From positions 124,001 through 188,000 of the forward strand of contig JBBQZU010000001.1 of assembly GCA_038207425.1 (NCBI GenBank): a stretch of DNA of 64,000 nt. The letters are read 5' to 3'. Of the stretch, positions 1-9,102 are shown one piece after another. Under the pieces are notes generated by a model. That model searched no databases and was not told where the DNA came from. It worked only from the letters and a program-made list of their open reading frames with translations. Position 1 is the stretch's first letter, and every line of letters begins with the position of its first letter. The position numbers were made by a program, and so were the translations under genes. The stretch comes from JBBQZU01 sp038207425. Its GTDB lineage: Bacteria; Bacteroidota; Bacteroidia; Flavobacteriales_D; Cryomorphaceae.

Positions 1-1
1 T

Positions 2-445
2 ACTCCATTCTCTTTAGAATATTCCGGTGTGGTAGGTGGAATACATGTAGTGAATGACTCAGCCGCAACCAACGTTGAGAAACTCGTTGTGTCGCTCAGC
101 TCATTCGATGAGCCATTGGTGTGGATTGTGGAAGCCGGTGCGCATTCAAAAGACCTGGAGCTGCTGCGCGATATTATTGCAGCCAAGGTAAAGACCATTG
201 TGGCCGTAGGGAGCAACATTGAACTGGTGCATAGGGCAGTGTGGCCTTCTACAGGATATTTTATTGCCGCTGATACTTGGGATGAAGCACTTGATATGGC
301 CATCCTTTCTGCGAAAGCAAACGATACCATACTCTTCTCTCCGGGATGCCGCGCTGCGGAACCGTTCCAGAATTTTCGCGAAAGAGGAGCCTATTTCAAC
401 CGCCTTGTAGAAATAAAGCGCCAAACCAAAAACCACACGCTATGA
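2..445 (+). CDS. MurD-like protein, C-terminal ligase domain (5' end outside window)
   Basis: The reading frame is open from base 2, so the gene starts upstream. The visible 147 residues match the C-terminal (glutamate-ligase) domain of MurD, which joins D-Glu to UDP-MurNAc-L-Ala in the cytoplasm. Visible hallmarks are LEYSG, NDSAATN and FSPGC followed by FQNFRERG. Several residues conserved in MurD are changed: the HR before LEY is FS, the Lys of NDSKATN is Ala, the GGxxK loop reads EAGAH, and the segment after SPxC is RAAEP instead of xSLDQ. The position in front of ftsW is where murD normally sits in this cluster. Whether it is the C-terminus of a full-length MurD or a stand-alone paralogue cannot be decided here. 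It overlaps the next gene by four bases (ATGA). Confidence 0.7.
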   Translation, partial: TPFSLEYSGVVGGIHVVNDSAATNVEKLVVSLSSFDEPLVWIVEAGAHSKDLELLRDIIAAKVKTIVAVGSNIELVHRAVWPSTGYFIAADTWDEALDMAILSAKANDTILFSPGCRAAEPFQNFRERGAYFNRLVEIKRQTKNHTL

Positions 446-963
446 GTGAAGGAAAAACCTATACCATACACAAAAGCAAGAAGAGCCAGGTAGACAGAAT
501 ACTCGATGCCCGCGAAAGCCTGCGTAAATCGCTCGAGAGTACAGCCCACAGGCTTGAGCTTTTGCGCGAACTGGAAGGTGTGGAATACTACAACGATGCA
601 AAGTCAGTGGACTTGCTCTCAACCCGCGATAGCTTTAAATGCATTATGAAGCCGATAATCTGGATAGCAGCCGCAACTACCCACGACCGCGACTATGCAC
701 TCATCGAAAAATATGTGAAATATAAAATTAAGCATGTCATGGTCTATGGCATCGGGGGCGATGATATGCGTCGCCGGCTCCAAGGAATGGTGGAAGGTTT
801 CAATACATCAGCCGATCTCAAACAAGCCGTTGATGCCGCTTCGAGAGCTGCAAATGAAGGCGATGTTGTGCTCTTTTCGCCAAGTTGTATGCCGAGCGAT
901 GACTACAGAAATTTTGCTGATCGTGGTGCGGCATTCTCACAATATGTAAATGCCTTGATTTAA
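442..963 (+). CDS. Stand-alone MurD-type C-terminal domain protein
   Basis: A 173-residue protein. ATG at 442 is chosen because it overlaps the preceding stop (ATGA) and starts the conserved part; the frame is open further upstream but that part reads as shadow of the previous gene. The first 35 residues are basic and polar. The rest aligns with the MurD ligase domain of the preceding gene: LELL, GVEYYNDAKSVD, IIWIAAATTHDRD, LFSPSC and YRNFADRGAAF. It has no ATP-binding central domain and no N-terminal UDP-binding domain, so it cannot act as a ligase alone. The motif Lys is kept (NDAKSVD) but the Thr of KATN is lost, the reverse of its neighbour. A subunit or regulatory partner of the division cluster is possible. 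No function is established. Confidence 0.65.
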   Translation: MSEGKTYTIHKSKKSQVDRILDARESLRKSLESTAHRLELLRELEGVEYYNDAKSVDLLSTRDSFKCIMKPIIWIAAATTHDRDYALIEKYVKYKIKHVMVYGIGGDDMRRRLQGMVEGFNTSADLKQAVDAASRAANEGDVVLFSPSCMPSDDYRNFADRGAAFSQYVNALI

Positions 964-967
964 TATT

Positions 968-2164
968 TTGAAGGAGCTGATTGCTAAATATCTGCGGGGC
1001 GATCTCGTTATCTGGATGGTGAGCATCATACTCTGCATGGTGTCACTGCTTGCAGTATACTCGAGTGTTTCCGGGCTGGCTTATACCCAGAGGGGAGGCA
1101 ATACCTTCTATTACCTTATAAAGCACCTGATCATGCTCGGGTCAGGCTTTACTATCATGTATTTCGCCCATAAGGTTCACTACCGTTTCTACTCACGACT
1201 TTCTCTTATCGCTATGTGGGTTTCAGCGGCTTTGCTTCTCATTACACTCCTTGTAGGGGCGGCCAATGCTGAAGCAAACCGATGGCTTGTGGTGCCCATC
1301 GTAAACCAGCAATTTCAAACATCCGATCCTGCCAAGATTGCATTGATTGCATACGTAGCCCGCATGCTTGTAATAAAGCGCGATGTGCTGCACAATTTTC
1401 GTCAGGGCCTTATACCTATTTTGATACCAATACTCATTATATGCGGATTGATACTTCCGGCAAACTTCAGCACTGCTGCCTTGCTCTTTACAGTGTGCTT
1501 CCTGATGCTGTTCATAGGTGGCATACCTTTCAAGCACCTCTTTTCTGTGGCAGGTGTGGCAATCGCAGGTTTTGGAATTCTTATCAGCATTTCAACTATC
1601 AATCCTGATTTGCTACCACGACTCACCACTTGGAAGAACCGTCTCATTAATTTCGATTCAGACGAAAGCGAAGCGAATTACCAGGTAGAACATGCCATGA
1701 TGGCCATCAAATCAGGTGGGATTTTACCACAGGGGCCGGGCACTGGAGAATCAAGAAACTATCTGCCCAATGCCTACAATGATATGATTTACGCTTTTAT
1801 AATTGAAGAATACGGCCTTATACTGGGTGGATGTGGTATCCTACTTCTCTATCTCATTTTTGCGTACCGAAGCCTGAAAATCATAAGGCTAAGCCAGCGA
1901 GATTTTGGGGTATACCTTGTGGTAGGTCTGAGTTTCCTTATCTGCATTCAGGCATTTATCAATATGGGAGTTTCGGTTAGCTTGTTTCCCGTTACAGGCC
2001 AGCCATTGCCGCTGGTGAGTATGGGCGGCACAGCCATTTGGTTTACATGCCTGGCTATAGGAATGATTCTAAGCGTGAGCCGGTCAGCTTATGAAGGTGA
2101 GAAAGTAGCAGGTAAAAACACAGTTAAAAAACAGCAGTATGCATTCGCCAAGGGTAATAATTAG
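968..2164 (+). CDS. ftsW: FtsW-type SEDS peptidoglycan polymerase
   Basis: A 398-residue polytopic membrane protein of the SEDS family, which polymerises lipid II glycan strands at the division septum with a class B PBP. Hydrophobic segments run through the whole length. The family motif is visible around residues 255-285: GGILPQGPGTGES, then LPNAYNDMIYAFIIEEYG. The C-terminus carries the SEDS signature PLPLVSMGGTA. The start is TTG at 968, four bases after the previous stop; no ATG gives a full first membrane segment. The 3' end overlaps murG by 26 bases. Placement between MurD-like genes and murG supports FtsW rather than RodA. Confidence 0.9.
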   Translation: MKELIAKYLRGDLVIWMVSIILCMVSLLAVYSSVSGLAYTQRGGNTFYYLIKHLIMLGSGFTIMYFAHKVHYRFYSRLSLIAMWVSAALLLITLLVGAANAEANRWLVVPIVNQQFQTSDPAKIALIAYVARMLVIKRDVLHNFRQGLIPILIPILIICGLILPANFSTAALLFTVCFLMLFIGGIPFKHLFSVAGVAIAGFGILISISTINPDLLPRLTTWKNRLINFDSDESEANYQVEHAMMAIKSGGILPQGPGTGESRNYLPNAYNDMIYAFIIEEYGLILGGCGILLLYLIFAYRSLKIIRLSQRDFGVYLVVGLSFLICIQAFINMGVSVSLFPVTGQPLPLVSMGGTAIWFTCLAIGMILSVSRSAYEGEKVAGKNTVKKQQYAFAKGNN

Positions 2165-3245
2165 CGGAGGGGGAACCGGTGGCCACGTATTTCCGGCCAT
2201 TGCGATCGCAGATGCTATAAAGCAACTGAGGCCTGAAGCTGAAATGCTTTTTGTGGGTGCCGAAGGCCGTCTTGAAATGGAACGGGTTCCTGCAGCGGGC
2301 TACCCTATTAGGGGTTTGTGGATTAGCGGTTTTCAACGACGGTTAACGCTAAAAAATTTAATGTTTCCCTTTAAGGTTATCTCAAGCATGATGCGCTCTT
2401 ACCGCATAGTGCGTGAATTTAAACCTCAGGTGGCTATAGGTGTGGGCGGGTATGCTTCCGGGCCCTTGCTTCGGGCGGCATCATCACGCAATATTCCAAC
2501 CCTTATTCAAGAACAGAATTCATTTCCCGGCGTTACCAACCGCATCCTTTCCCGAAAGGTAAATACCATATGTGTAGCCTATCACGGCATGGAGAAGTGG
2601 TTCCCGAAAGAGAAAATTGTACTTACCGGAAATCCGGTGCGCAAGAGTGTTACAGAATTTGCCGGCAAGCGCACTGAGGCGGCAGTCTACTTTGGACTTG
2701 ATGCCAGCAAAACCACCGTTTTGATAATTGGAGGTTCACTTGGAGCATTTACCATCAACGAAAGCGTAGAAAGTGGTTTGAAGAAACTTGCGGATGCTGG
2801 CCATCAACTAATATGGCAAACCGGTAAATCATTTGCCGAAAGGGCCGCCAATGCAATTCAAAAGCTCAATATTCCTGCTTTCAAAACGTATCCATTTATT
2901 GACAGAATGGATTTGGCATACGCCATGGCCGACGGGGTGGTGAGCAGGGCGGGAGCCATTTCAGTGTCAGAGCTGTGTCTGGCGGCGAAACCCACCATCT
3001 TCGTACCATCGCCAAATGTAGCTGAAGACCATCAAACCAAGAATGCCCGCGCCCTCAGCGATAAGCATGCTGCAATACTTGTAGCTGACGCTGATGCGCG
3101 GCAAAAACTTATCATCGAATTAATAAGCCTTATGGGCGATCAGGCTTTACGCCAAAAACTATCAGCAAATATTGCTGCGCTCGCTCATGCCAATGCAGCC
3201 GAACATATTGCACAAGAAGTACTAAAACTCATAGAAGTCAATTGA
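2139..3245 (+). CDS. murG: UDP-GlcNAc:lipid I N-acetylglucosaminyltransferase
   Basis: This 368-residue peripheral membrane GT28 glycosyltransferase adds GlcNAc to lipid I to make lipid II at the inner face of the cytoplasmic membrane. The N-terminal glycine loop ISGGGTGGHVFPA (residues 8-20) and the C-terminal donor-site region with SRAGAISVSEL and PTIFVPSPNVAEDHQ are both present. Length is normal for the family. The start lies inside the end of ftsW and the stop overlaps the TTG start of murC, so the three are very likely translated as one coupled unit. Confidence 0.95.
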   Translation: MHSPRVIISGGGTGGHVFPAIAIADAIKQLRPEAEMLFVGAEGRLEMERVPAAGYPIRGLWISGFQRRLTLKNLMFPFKVISSMMRSYRIVREFKPQVAIGVGGYASGPLLRAASSRNIPTLIQEQNSFPGVTNRILSRKVNTICVAYHGMEKWFPKEKIVLTGNPVRKSVTEFAGKRTEAAVYFGLDASKTTVLIIGGSLGAFTINESVESGLKKLADAGHQLIWQTGKSFAERAANAIQKLNIPAFKTYPFIDRMDLAYAMADGVVSRAGAISVSELCLAAKPTIFVPSPNVAEDHQTKNARALSDKHAAILVADADARQKLIIELISLMGDQALRQKLSANIAALAHANAAEHIAQEVLKLIEVN

Positions 3246-4621
3246 ACCCGGAAAAGGTATATAGCGTCTATTTTGTAGGTATCGGCGGCATAGGCATGAG
3301 TGCCCTTGCGCGCTATTTTGTAGCAGGCGGCGCAAGGGTAGGCGGCTACGACCGAACCCGCACCGCGCTTACCGACGCTCTTGTGGCTCAGGGAATTGAA
3401 GTAGGTTTTGATGATTCGCCCGCAGCTATTCCGCAGTGGTTTCTCGATACGCCGCTTGATAAAGCACTCGTAGTATATACTCCTGCCATTCCGGTTGCAC
3501 ACGCAGGCCTGGCCTACCTGCGCAATCACGGTTGCCCGGTCATGAAGCGATCTGAAGTACTTAGTTTTATCACCGATTCATCCAAAACTATAGCTATAGC
3601 CGGCACTCATGGTAAAACCACTACTACGGCCATGGCAGCCCATATTTTCAAAAGCAGTGGCACTCCGTGTAATGCATTTCTTGGTGGCATTTCTGTAAAT
3701 TACAATACCAACGTTTTGCTGAGCAAGGGTGCAGAATGGGCAATTGTTGAGGCCGATGAGTATGACCGCTCTTTTTTGCGGCTCAACCCATATATCGCAA
3801 TTGTTACATCGGTTGAGGCTGACCACCTCGATATTTATGGTACTGAAGCTGAGCTTGTAAAAAGTTTTAACCAGTTTGCAGCGAAAGTTCATCCCGAGGG
3901 GGTAACCATATTCAGGTATGGCATCGATCTCATTCCTTCCGGCAAAAGTATTAGTTACGCTATCGAGAATCCTTCGGCCGATCTGTATGCAACGGAAATA
4001 CAAGTAATAGATGGTGCTTTTCATTTCACTGTAATTTACAATGCCAAGCCTTTGGGAAGGCTCATTTCCTATTTTCCGGGAAGGCATAATGTGGAGAATT
4101 GTCTTGCTGCCGTTGGAGCTGCGATGCATGTAGGTATTTCGTGGGCAGCCATAGCATCGGCGGTTGAATCATTCAAAGGAGTGAAGCGCCGATTCGAATA
4201 CCAGATTCGCCGCAATGATCTTGTTTTTATTGACGACTATGCACACCATCCTACTGAGATATCGAGCTGCATTGGAGCCGTAAGAGAGCTGTATCCCGAC
4301 AGGCGAATCACCGGAGTATTTCAGCCTCACCTGTTTTCTCGCACCCGCGATTTTGCTGATGAGTTTGCCAATAGCTTGGATAAACTCAATGAATTGCTCC
4401 TGATGGAGATTTACCCTGCGCGTGAGGAACCAATGCCGGGTATCGACTCCACATGGCTGCTTAATAAGGTTCACACTGTCAATAAGCAATTGGTGAAGCG
4501 TGAAGATTTGGTGGACAAGGTATTGAAAATGAGTCCTGAAGTACTCCTTACCATGGGTGCGGGTGATATTGACAAAATGATAGAACCACTTAAAACTGCC
4601 TTGAATGAAAAAGATGCGTAA
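3242..4621 (+). CDS. murC: UDP-N-acetylmuramate--L-alanine ligase
   Basis: MurC (459 residues) uses ATP to add L-Ala to UDP-MurNAc, the first step of the stem peptide, in the cytoplasm. The N-terminal Rossmann-like loop is FVGIGGIGMSALA, the ATP P-loop is GTHGKTTTT (about residues 121-129), followed by VEADEYDRSF, the C-terminal domain signature RRFEYQ and DDYAHHPTEI. These separate MurC from the MurD, MurE and MurF ligases. The start codon is TTG at 3242, overlapping the murG stop; no in-frame ATG precedes the conserved glycine loop. The last 17 bases overlap ftsQ. Confidence 0.95.
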   Translation: MNPEKVYSVYFVGIGGIGMSALARYFVAGGARVGGYDRTRTALTDALVAQGIEVGFDDSPAAIPQWFLDTPLDKALVVYTPAIPVAHAGLAYLRNHGCPVMKRSEVLSFITDSSKTIAIAGTHGKTTTTAMAAHIFKSSGTPCNAFLGGISVNYNTNVLLSKGAEWAIVEADEYDRSFLRLNPYIAIVTSVEADHLDIYGTEAELVKSFNQFAAKVHPEGVTIFRYGIDLIPSGKSISYAIENPSADLYATEIQVIDGAFHFTVIYNAKPLGRLISYFPGRHNVENCLAAVGAAMHVGISWAAIASAVESFKGVKRRFEYQIRRNDLVFIDDYAHHPTEISSCIGAVRELYPDRRITGVFQPHLFSRTRDFADEFANSLDKLNELLLMEIYPAREEPMPGIDSTWLLNKVHTVNKQLVKREDLVDKVLKMSPEVLLTMGAGDIDKMIEPLKTALNEKDA

Positions 4622-5390
4622 GCTCCTTGTAGTTTCAGGTTATGGAGCCATTGCGCTTGCCGTATTGGTACTGCTCGTTTATGTGGTGCGTATGCGCAAT
4701 AATGCTACATGCGAAGCCCTGGCCGTGGTATTCCCGGAGTCAGCTCTAGGCTTTGTAACTGAAGCGGAAATAAGGCAGCGTGTTGCATCATCTGAGCAGT
4801 TGGTGGTTGGCGAACGATTGTATGATTTAGATCTGAAAGCCATTGAAAAAACCCTGGTTACCATTCCACAACTTAAAGAGGTGCATGTATACCGCACTGT
4901 GGACCGGCAACTTGTGGTAGAAGTAGAAGAAAGAAATGCATACGTGCGCCTTATTGACAAATTTGGAAAACACGCCATTATTGATACCGAAGGCTACCTG
5001 ATGCCTGTGCCCGTAAGAGCCGTGCCCCGCCTTCCTGTGGTATCGCTGGGGTTTGAGCTTTCGCCGAATGAAGTAAGTACCTGTAAGAATATTTCAGAAT
5101 GCAGTAAGTCTGAGCTTCTTTTAGCTATTTTCCATTACGCGATGGTTATCGAAGAAGATCCATTCATCAAAGCCCAATTTCAGCATACTGTGGTGCGTTC
5201 TGATGGTGAGTTTTTAGTGTACCCGCAAGTAGGAAACCATACCATCAGTATAGGAACACTCGAAAATCTTGAAGAGAAAATTGACAACCTTAAACTATTC
5301 TACAGCGAAGGAATGAATGCTGTAAACTGGAATAAGTTTGCCGATATAAACCTGAAATACAAAGGCCAAATAGTCTGTACAAAAAAGTAA
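4605..5390 (+). CDS. ftsQ: Cell division protein FtsQ/DivIB
   Basis: A 261-residue bitopic membrane protein. It has a short basic N-terminus (MKKMRK), one membrane span at about residues 9-28, then a POTRA-like domain with the pattern TEAEIRQRV, LKAIEKTLVTIPQLKEVHVYR and VEVEERNAYVRL. In the divisome FtsQ links early cytoplasmic proteins to the late septal synthases. The sequence is divergent, as is usual for Bacteroidota FtsQ, and the assignment rests on topology, the POTRA pattern and the position between murC and ftsA. It overlaps murC by 17 bases and ends four bases before ftsA. Confidence 0.85.
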   Translation: MKKMRKLLVVSGYGAIALAVLVLLVYVVRMRNNATCEALAVVFPESALGFVTEAEIRQRVASSEQLVVGERLYDLDLKAIEKTLVTIPQLKEVHVYRTVDRQLVVEVEERNAYVRLIDKFGKHAIIDTEGYLMPVPVRAVPRLPVVSLGFELSPNEVSTCKNISECSKSELLLAIFHYAMVIEEDPFIKAQFQHTVVRSDGEFLVYPQVGNHTISIGTLENLEEKIDNLKLFYSEGMNAVNWNKFADINLKYKGQIVCTKK

Positions 5391-5394
5391 AACC

Positions 5395-6675
5395 ATGGAG
5401 CAACCAGAAATCATTGTTGGCCTCGACATAGGCACCACAAAAATTGCCTGCATAGTAGGCAGAATCAATGAGTATAATAAACTCGAAATTATAGGTATGG
5501 GCCGATCTGAATCGCTGGGTGTGCGCAGCGGAGTGGTAAGCAACATACACCAGACTGTAGATAGTATAAAGCGGGCTGTAGAGTTGGCTACCGAAAAGGC
5601 CGGAGTAGAAATAGGTGAAGTAGTGGTAGGTATCGCAGGGCAGCATATACGAAGCCTTCAGCACCGAGGCATGCTTACCCGAAAGGTGAAGGACGATGAA
5701 GAAATATCGCAATCTGACATTGATACGCTTATTGACGATATGAATCAATTGGTGATGAATCCCGGTGAGGAGATCATACATATTCTCCCGCAAGAGTATA
5801 TCATCGACAATGAACAGGGAATCAAAGACCCCATAGGCCATTCGGGAATAAGGCTTGAAGCCAATTTTCATATCATCACGGGCAAGATCAGCGCAGTAAA
5901 GAATATTTATAAAAGTGTTACCAAGGCTGGCCTTGATGTAAGCAGCCTCGTTCTTGAGCCATTGGCCTCAGCCGACGCCGTGCTGAATCAGGAAGAAAAG
6001 GAAGCAGGTGTTGTGCTGGTTGACATTGGTGGTGGCACCACTGATATCGCCATTTTTCAGGATGGCATCATTCGCCACACTGCTGTAATACCACTTGGAG
6101 GCAACATAATTTCAGAAGATATAGCAGCCGGTTGTAGCATTTTGCGAAAGCATGCCGAGCAGCTCAAGGTAAAGTTTGGTTCGGCCCTCAGTTCTGAGAG
6201 CATGGAGAACCAAATAGTGTGTATTCCGGGATTTAGTGGCCGTGAACCGAAGGAAATCTCAGTGCGCAATCTTGCGAATATTATTAAGGCTCGCATGGAA
6301 GAGATTATTGAGCAGGTTATTTATGAAATTAAAAGCTCAGGTTATGAAAAGCGCCTCATTGCTGGTATTGTACTCACCGGTGGCGGAAGCCAGCTAAAGA
6401 ACTTGCCGCAACTTGTAGAATATCTCACCGGATTTGAAACCAGGATGGGTTACCCTACAGAGCACCTCGGTAAAGCCAATGCCGAAGAAATGGCCAGCCC
6501 AATGTATGCCACTGGTATTGGCTTGGTGCTCAAGGCACACGAAGAAAGCTTAAGGCGCAACAAAAACAAATCGGCCAAACGTGCTCCGGTGCGCGCCGGT
6601 AGTAAAGATAAGCCTGGTCTCCTGGACCGGATATTAGCCAAAGGGCAGGCTTTATTTGAAGATGACGAATATTAA
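5395..6675 (+). CDS. ftsA: Cell division protein FtsA
   Basis: FtsA (426 residues) is an actin-fold ATPase that anchors FtsZ filaments to the membrane. ATPase phosphate loops are visible as GLDIGTTKIACIVG (residues 9-22) and VLVDIGGGTTDIAIF near residue 205; the adenosine loop is GIVLTGGGSQL. The inserted 1C subdomain typical of FtsA replaces the usual actin 1B domain. The C-terminus ends in GLLDRILAKGQALFED, an amphipathic helix suited to membrane binding. The gene starts four bases after ftsQ and is followed by ftsZ after 36 bases. Confidence 0.95.
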   Translation: MEQPEIIVGLDIGTTKIACIVGRINEYNKLEIIGMGRSESLGVRSGVVSNIHQTVDSIKRAVELATEKAGVEIGEVVVGIAGQHIRSLQHRGMLTRKVKDDEEISQSDIDTLIDDMNQLVMNPGEEIIHILPQEYIIDNEQGIKDPIGHSGIRLEANFHIITGKISAVKNIYKSVTKAGLDVSSLVLEPLASADAVLNQEEKEAGVVLVDIGGGTTDIAIFQDGIIRHTAVIPLGGNIISEDIAAGCSILRKHAEQLKVKFGSALSSESMENQIVCIPGFSGREPKEISVRNLANIIKARMEEIIEQVIYEIKSSGYEKRLIAGIVLTGGGSQLKNLPQLVEYLTGFETRMGYPTEHLGKANAEEMASPMYATGIGLVLKAHEESLRRNKNKSAKRAPVRAGSKDKPGLLDRILAKGQALFEDDEY

Positions 6676-6711
6676 TTAATCAAAACCAGAAACTCCAAAA
6701 ACCATCTAAAT

Positions 6712-8355
6712 ATGCAGTTCGATTTGCCAAAAGACCAGTCGTCTATCATCAAGGTGATAGGCGTTGGCGGAGGCGGTAGCAATGCCGTCAATCATATGTA
6801 CAAACAAGGTATAAAAGGTGTAGACTTTATCGTGTGCAATACCGATTCGCAAGCCCTTGACATCAGCCCTGTACCCATAAAAGTGCAATTGGGCCAAAGC
6901 CTTACCGAAGGCCGCGGAGCAGGCTCTCAGCCCGAAGTAGGCCGCAATGCTGCAATCGAAAACATTGACGAAATACGTGAAATTCTTTCCAAGCGCACCA
7001 CCATGGTATTCGTTACTGCCGGCATGGGTGGCGGCACCGGCACCGGTGCAGCACCTGTAATAGCTAAGGTGGCCAAAGAGATGGGTATACTCACCGTAGG
7101 AATTGTTACTATTCCTTTCACCTTCGAAGGACGAAAGCGTATGAAGCAAGCTTCAGAAGGCTTGAGAGAAATGCGCCAATCAGTGGATACCCTGCTCATT
7201 ATCCGCAACGACAAGCTCAGAGAAATTTATGGCAACCTATCTCTGCATAAAGCTTTCGCCGAAGCAGACAGCATTCTCACCACTGCCGCAAAAGGTATCG
7301 CTGAACTAATATCAGTAACAGGCGATATAAATGTGGACATGAATGATGTAAACACCGTGATGAAAGAAAGCGGAGTAGCCATTATGGGTCAGGCTACAGC
7401 CGAAGGAGAAGACCGAGCCATAAAAGCAGCCAAAGAAGCGCTGGAATCACCCTTGCTCAACGACAACAACATAGAGGGTGCAAAGTATATTCTTCTCAAT
7501 ATTACCTATGGCACTTCTGAAGTAATGATGGATGAAATAACTGACATTACTGATTACATTCAGCATGCCGCCGGTCTTACAGCCGATGTTATCTGGGGGC
7601 ATGCGATGGACGAATCGCTTGGCGACAAGATCAGTGTTACGATCATTGCCACAGGATTCAAAATTACCCCCGAAACCGGTTTTGAACTCGATGAGCCGGT
7701 AAAGATGGTTTTGAACGATACTCCACCCAAACAAGTAAGACCTTTCACCGCTCCGCTTACTACACCTGTTGCTGCTGATCCGGCAGAGCCATACATAAAA
7801 GTTGTTGAAGCTCCGGTTATGCCCAAAGCACCTGCGATTGCGGAACAACCCGAAGTGCAAAAGTTTGATCTTTTTGATGAAGAACCTGCCAAAGCAGAAG
7901 AGAGTAAAGCGCCTGAATATGTGTTTGATGTAGCTCAGAATATTGGTAAAACAATCCATACCGTATCAACAGTAGAAGAAGCAATTCTTGAGCAAGCTGG
8001 TTCTGCTGAGCCAAAGGCAGAGTCCGTGGCAACTAAGCTTCCTGAAACCAGCGGAGTAAGCAGTATCGCAACGCCCCTCAGTGAGCGGGTTACAACTGAA
8101 GTAGCCATGCAATTGAATCGCGAGCGTATGCGACACCTTCGTGAAATGGCCGATCGCATAAAAAGCCCCGAAGGATTGAGCGTTCTCGAAAAAGAACCCG
8201 CTTACAAAAGACGCAATATTCAGCTCGATTCAGTGCCTCATAGCAGCGAGTCGCAGGTATCAAGGTATACCCTATCAGAAGACCTGAGCGAAAATGGAGA
8301 GCGAAATGTGGAAATAAAATCAAACAATTCATACCTCCACGACAATGTGGATTAA
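6712..8355 (+). CDS. ftsZ: Cell division GTPase FtsZ
   Basis: A tubulin-like GTPase of 547 residues that forms the Z ring. The GTP loops are clear: GVGGGGSNAVNHM near the start, and GMGGGTGTGAAPVIA near residue 105. The globular core ends at about residue 325 and is followed by a long, Pro/Glu/Ala-rich linker of about 170 residues, which explains the size above the usual 380-450. The C-terminus has the Bacteroidota conserved peptide pattern PAYKRRNIQL, then SESQVSRYTL and finally NSYLHDNVD, expected to bind FtsA. It is separated from yqeY by 53 bases that carry a promoter of their own. Confidence 0.97.
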   Translation: MQFDLPKDQSSIIKVIGVGGGGSNAVNHMYKQGIKGVDFIVCNTDSQALDISPVPIKVQLGQSLTEGRGAGSQPEVGRNAAIENIDEIREILSKRTTMVFVTAGMGGGTGTGAAPVIAKVAKEMGILTVGIVTIPFTFEGRKRMKQASEGLREMRQSVDTLLIIRNDKLREIYGNLSLHKAFAEADSILTTAAKGIAELISVTGDINVDMNDVNTVMKESGVAIMGQATAEGEDRAIKAAKEALESPLLNDNNIEGAKYILLNITYGTSEVMMDEITDITDYIQHAAGLTADVIWGHAMDESLGDKISVTIIATGFKITPETGFELDEPVKMVLNDTPPKQVRPFTAPLTTPVAADPAEPYIKVVEAPVMPKAPAIAEQPEVQKFDLFDEEPAKAEESKAPEYVFDVAQNIGKTIHTVSTVEEAILEQAGSAEPKAESVATKLPETSGVSSIATPLSERVTTEVAMQLNRERMRHLREMADRIKSPEGLSVLEKEPAYKRRNIQLDSVPHSSESQVSRYTLSEDLSENGERNVEIKSNNSYLHDNVD

Positions 8356-8383
8356 GCAATTTAATAGGCCATGCGCAAAGTGC

Positions 8384-8391
8384 TAACTTTG
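8384..8391 (+). promoter_or_regulatory. Candidate -7 promoter box for yqeY
   Basis: The octamer TAACTTTG is a perfect match to the Bacteroidota -7 consensus TAnnTTTG and lies 17 bases before the yqeY ATG. No clear TTG -33 element is seen 19-20 bases upstream, so activity is inferred from position and -7 identity only. Confidence 0.45.
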
Positions 8392-8408
8392 CCCAAAACC
8401 AAAGAGAT

Positions 8409-8858
8409 ATGAGTTTAGTCGATAAAATAAACGAAAGCATCAAAGACGCAATGCGCGCCAAAGAAAAGGAGCGACTTGAAGCCTTGCGTTCAGTAAAAGC
8501 TGCGCTTTTGCTCGAAGCAACAAAAGGTGGAAATTCTGAAATTACCGAGCAGGCTGAAATACAAATTCTCAACAGATTGTATAAGCAGCGCAAGGAAGCT
8601 TCGGGCATTTTCACTGCGCAAGCTCGCCCTGAGCTGGCTGAAGTTGAAGAATTTCAGGCGGGGGTTATTGAAAGCTTTTTGCCGGCAAGGCTATCTGACG
8701 CTGAGGTACAGGCTATCATTAATGAAATTGTATCGCGCACAGGAGCATCCGGTATGAAAGATATGGGCAAGGTGATGAGCGAAACCAACGCAAAACTAGC
8801 CGGCAAAGCCGATCCTAAGTTTGTGGCTGATACCGTAAAGAAGTTGCTTGGAGCTTAA
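8409..8858 (+). CDS. yqeY: GatB/YqeY domain protein
   Basis: A 149-residue cytoplasmic protein matching the YqeY family, a free-standing relative of the C-terminal tRNA-binding domain of amidotransferase subunit GatB. Family features seen are SLVDKINESIKDAMRAKEK, LRSVKAAL, IQILNRLYKQRKEA and the C-terminal GMKDMGKVMSETNAKLAGKAD. The exact role is not established; the family is linked to tRNA-dependent amidation by homology. It is the last gene of the plus-strand division cluster and is followed by a strong terminator. Confidence 0.9.
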   Translation: MSLVDKINESIKDAMRAKEKERLEALRSVKAALLLEATKGGNSEITEQAEIQILNRLYKQRKEASGIFTAQARPELAEVEEFQAGVIESFLPARLSDAEVQAIINEIVSRTGASGMKDMGKVMSETNAKLAGKADPKFVADTVKKLLGA

Positions 8859-8922
8859 AGAAATACAGGCAGTTATTGGAGTTTCTGCCCATTCTTTAAG
8901 CACGCTTTTCAAATCAAAATTT

Positions 8923-8955
8923 AAAAGGGAAGGTCATTTTGGCCTTCCCTTTTTT
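8923..8955 (+). terminator. Rho-independent terminator after yqeY
   Basis: An 11-base stem AAAAGGGAAGG / CCTTCCCTTTT with a short loop, running directly into a T tract. It closes the murD-ftsZ-yqeY cluster before the B12 locus. Confidence 0.85.
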
Positions 8956-9068
8956 AATGCAACCAAGGACATTGCCGGTTCTCTACTCTATTTAATGGGT
9001 AAATAAATCCTTCGATTGTTGATAGGAAATTATGATCAATTTCTTTCTTCAGTGCAATGCCAAAAGCA

Positions 9069-9098
9069 TTGAATCGGCAAACGCTTTTATTACCTTTA
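9069..9098 (+). promoter_or_regulatory. Candidate promoter of the B12 uptake operon
   Basis: TTG at 9069-9071 and TACCTTTA at 9091-9098 are separated by 19 bases and fit the Bacteroidota TTG/TAnnTTTG promoter with one mismatch. A start a few bases downstream would place the first transcribed bases exactly at the P1 stem of the cobalamin riboswitch. Confidence 0.5.
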
Positions 9099-9102
9099 AC
9101 TC

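Noticed and set aside
346..441. N-terminal extension of the second MurD-like protein
   Set aside because: This part overlaps the conserved end of the first MurD-like gene in another frame; the ATG at 442 with ATGA coupling is the better start.
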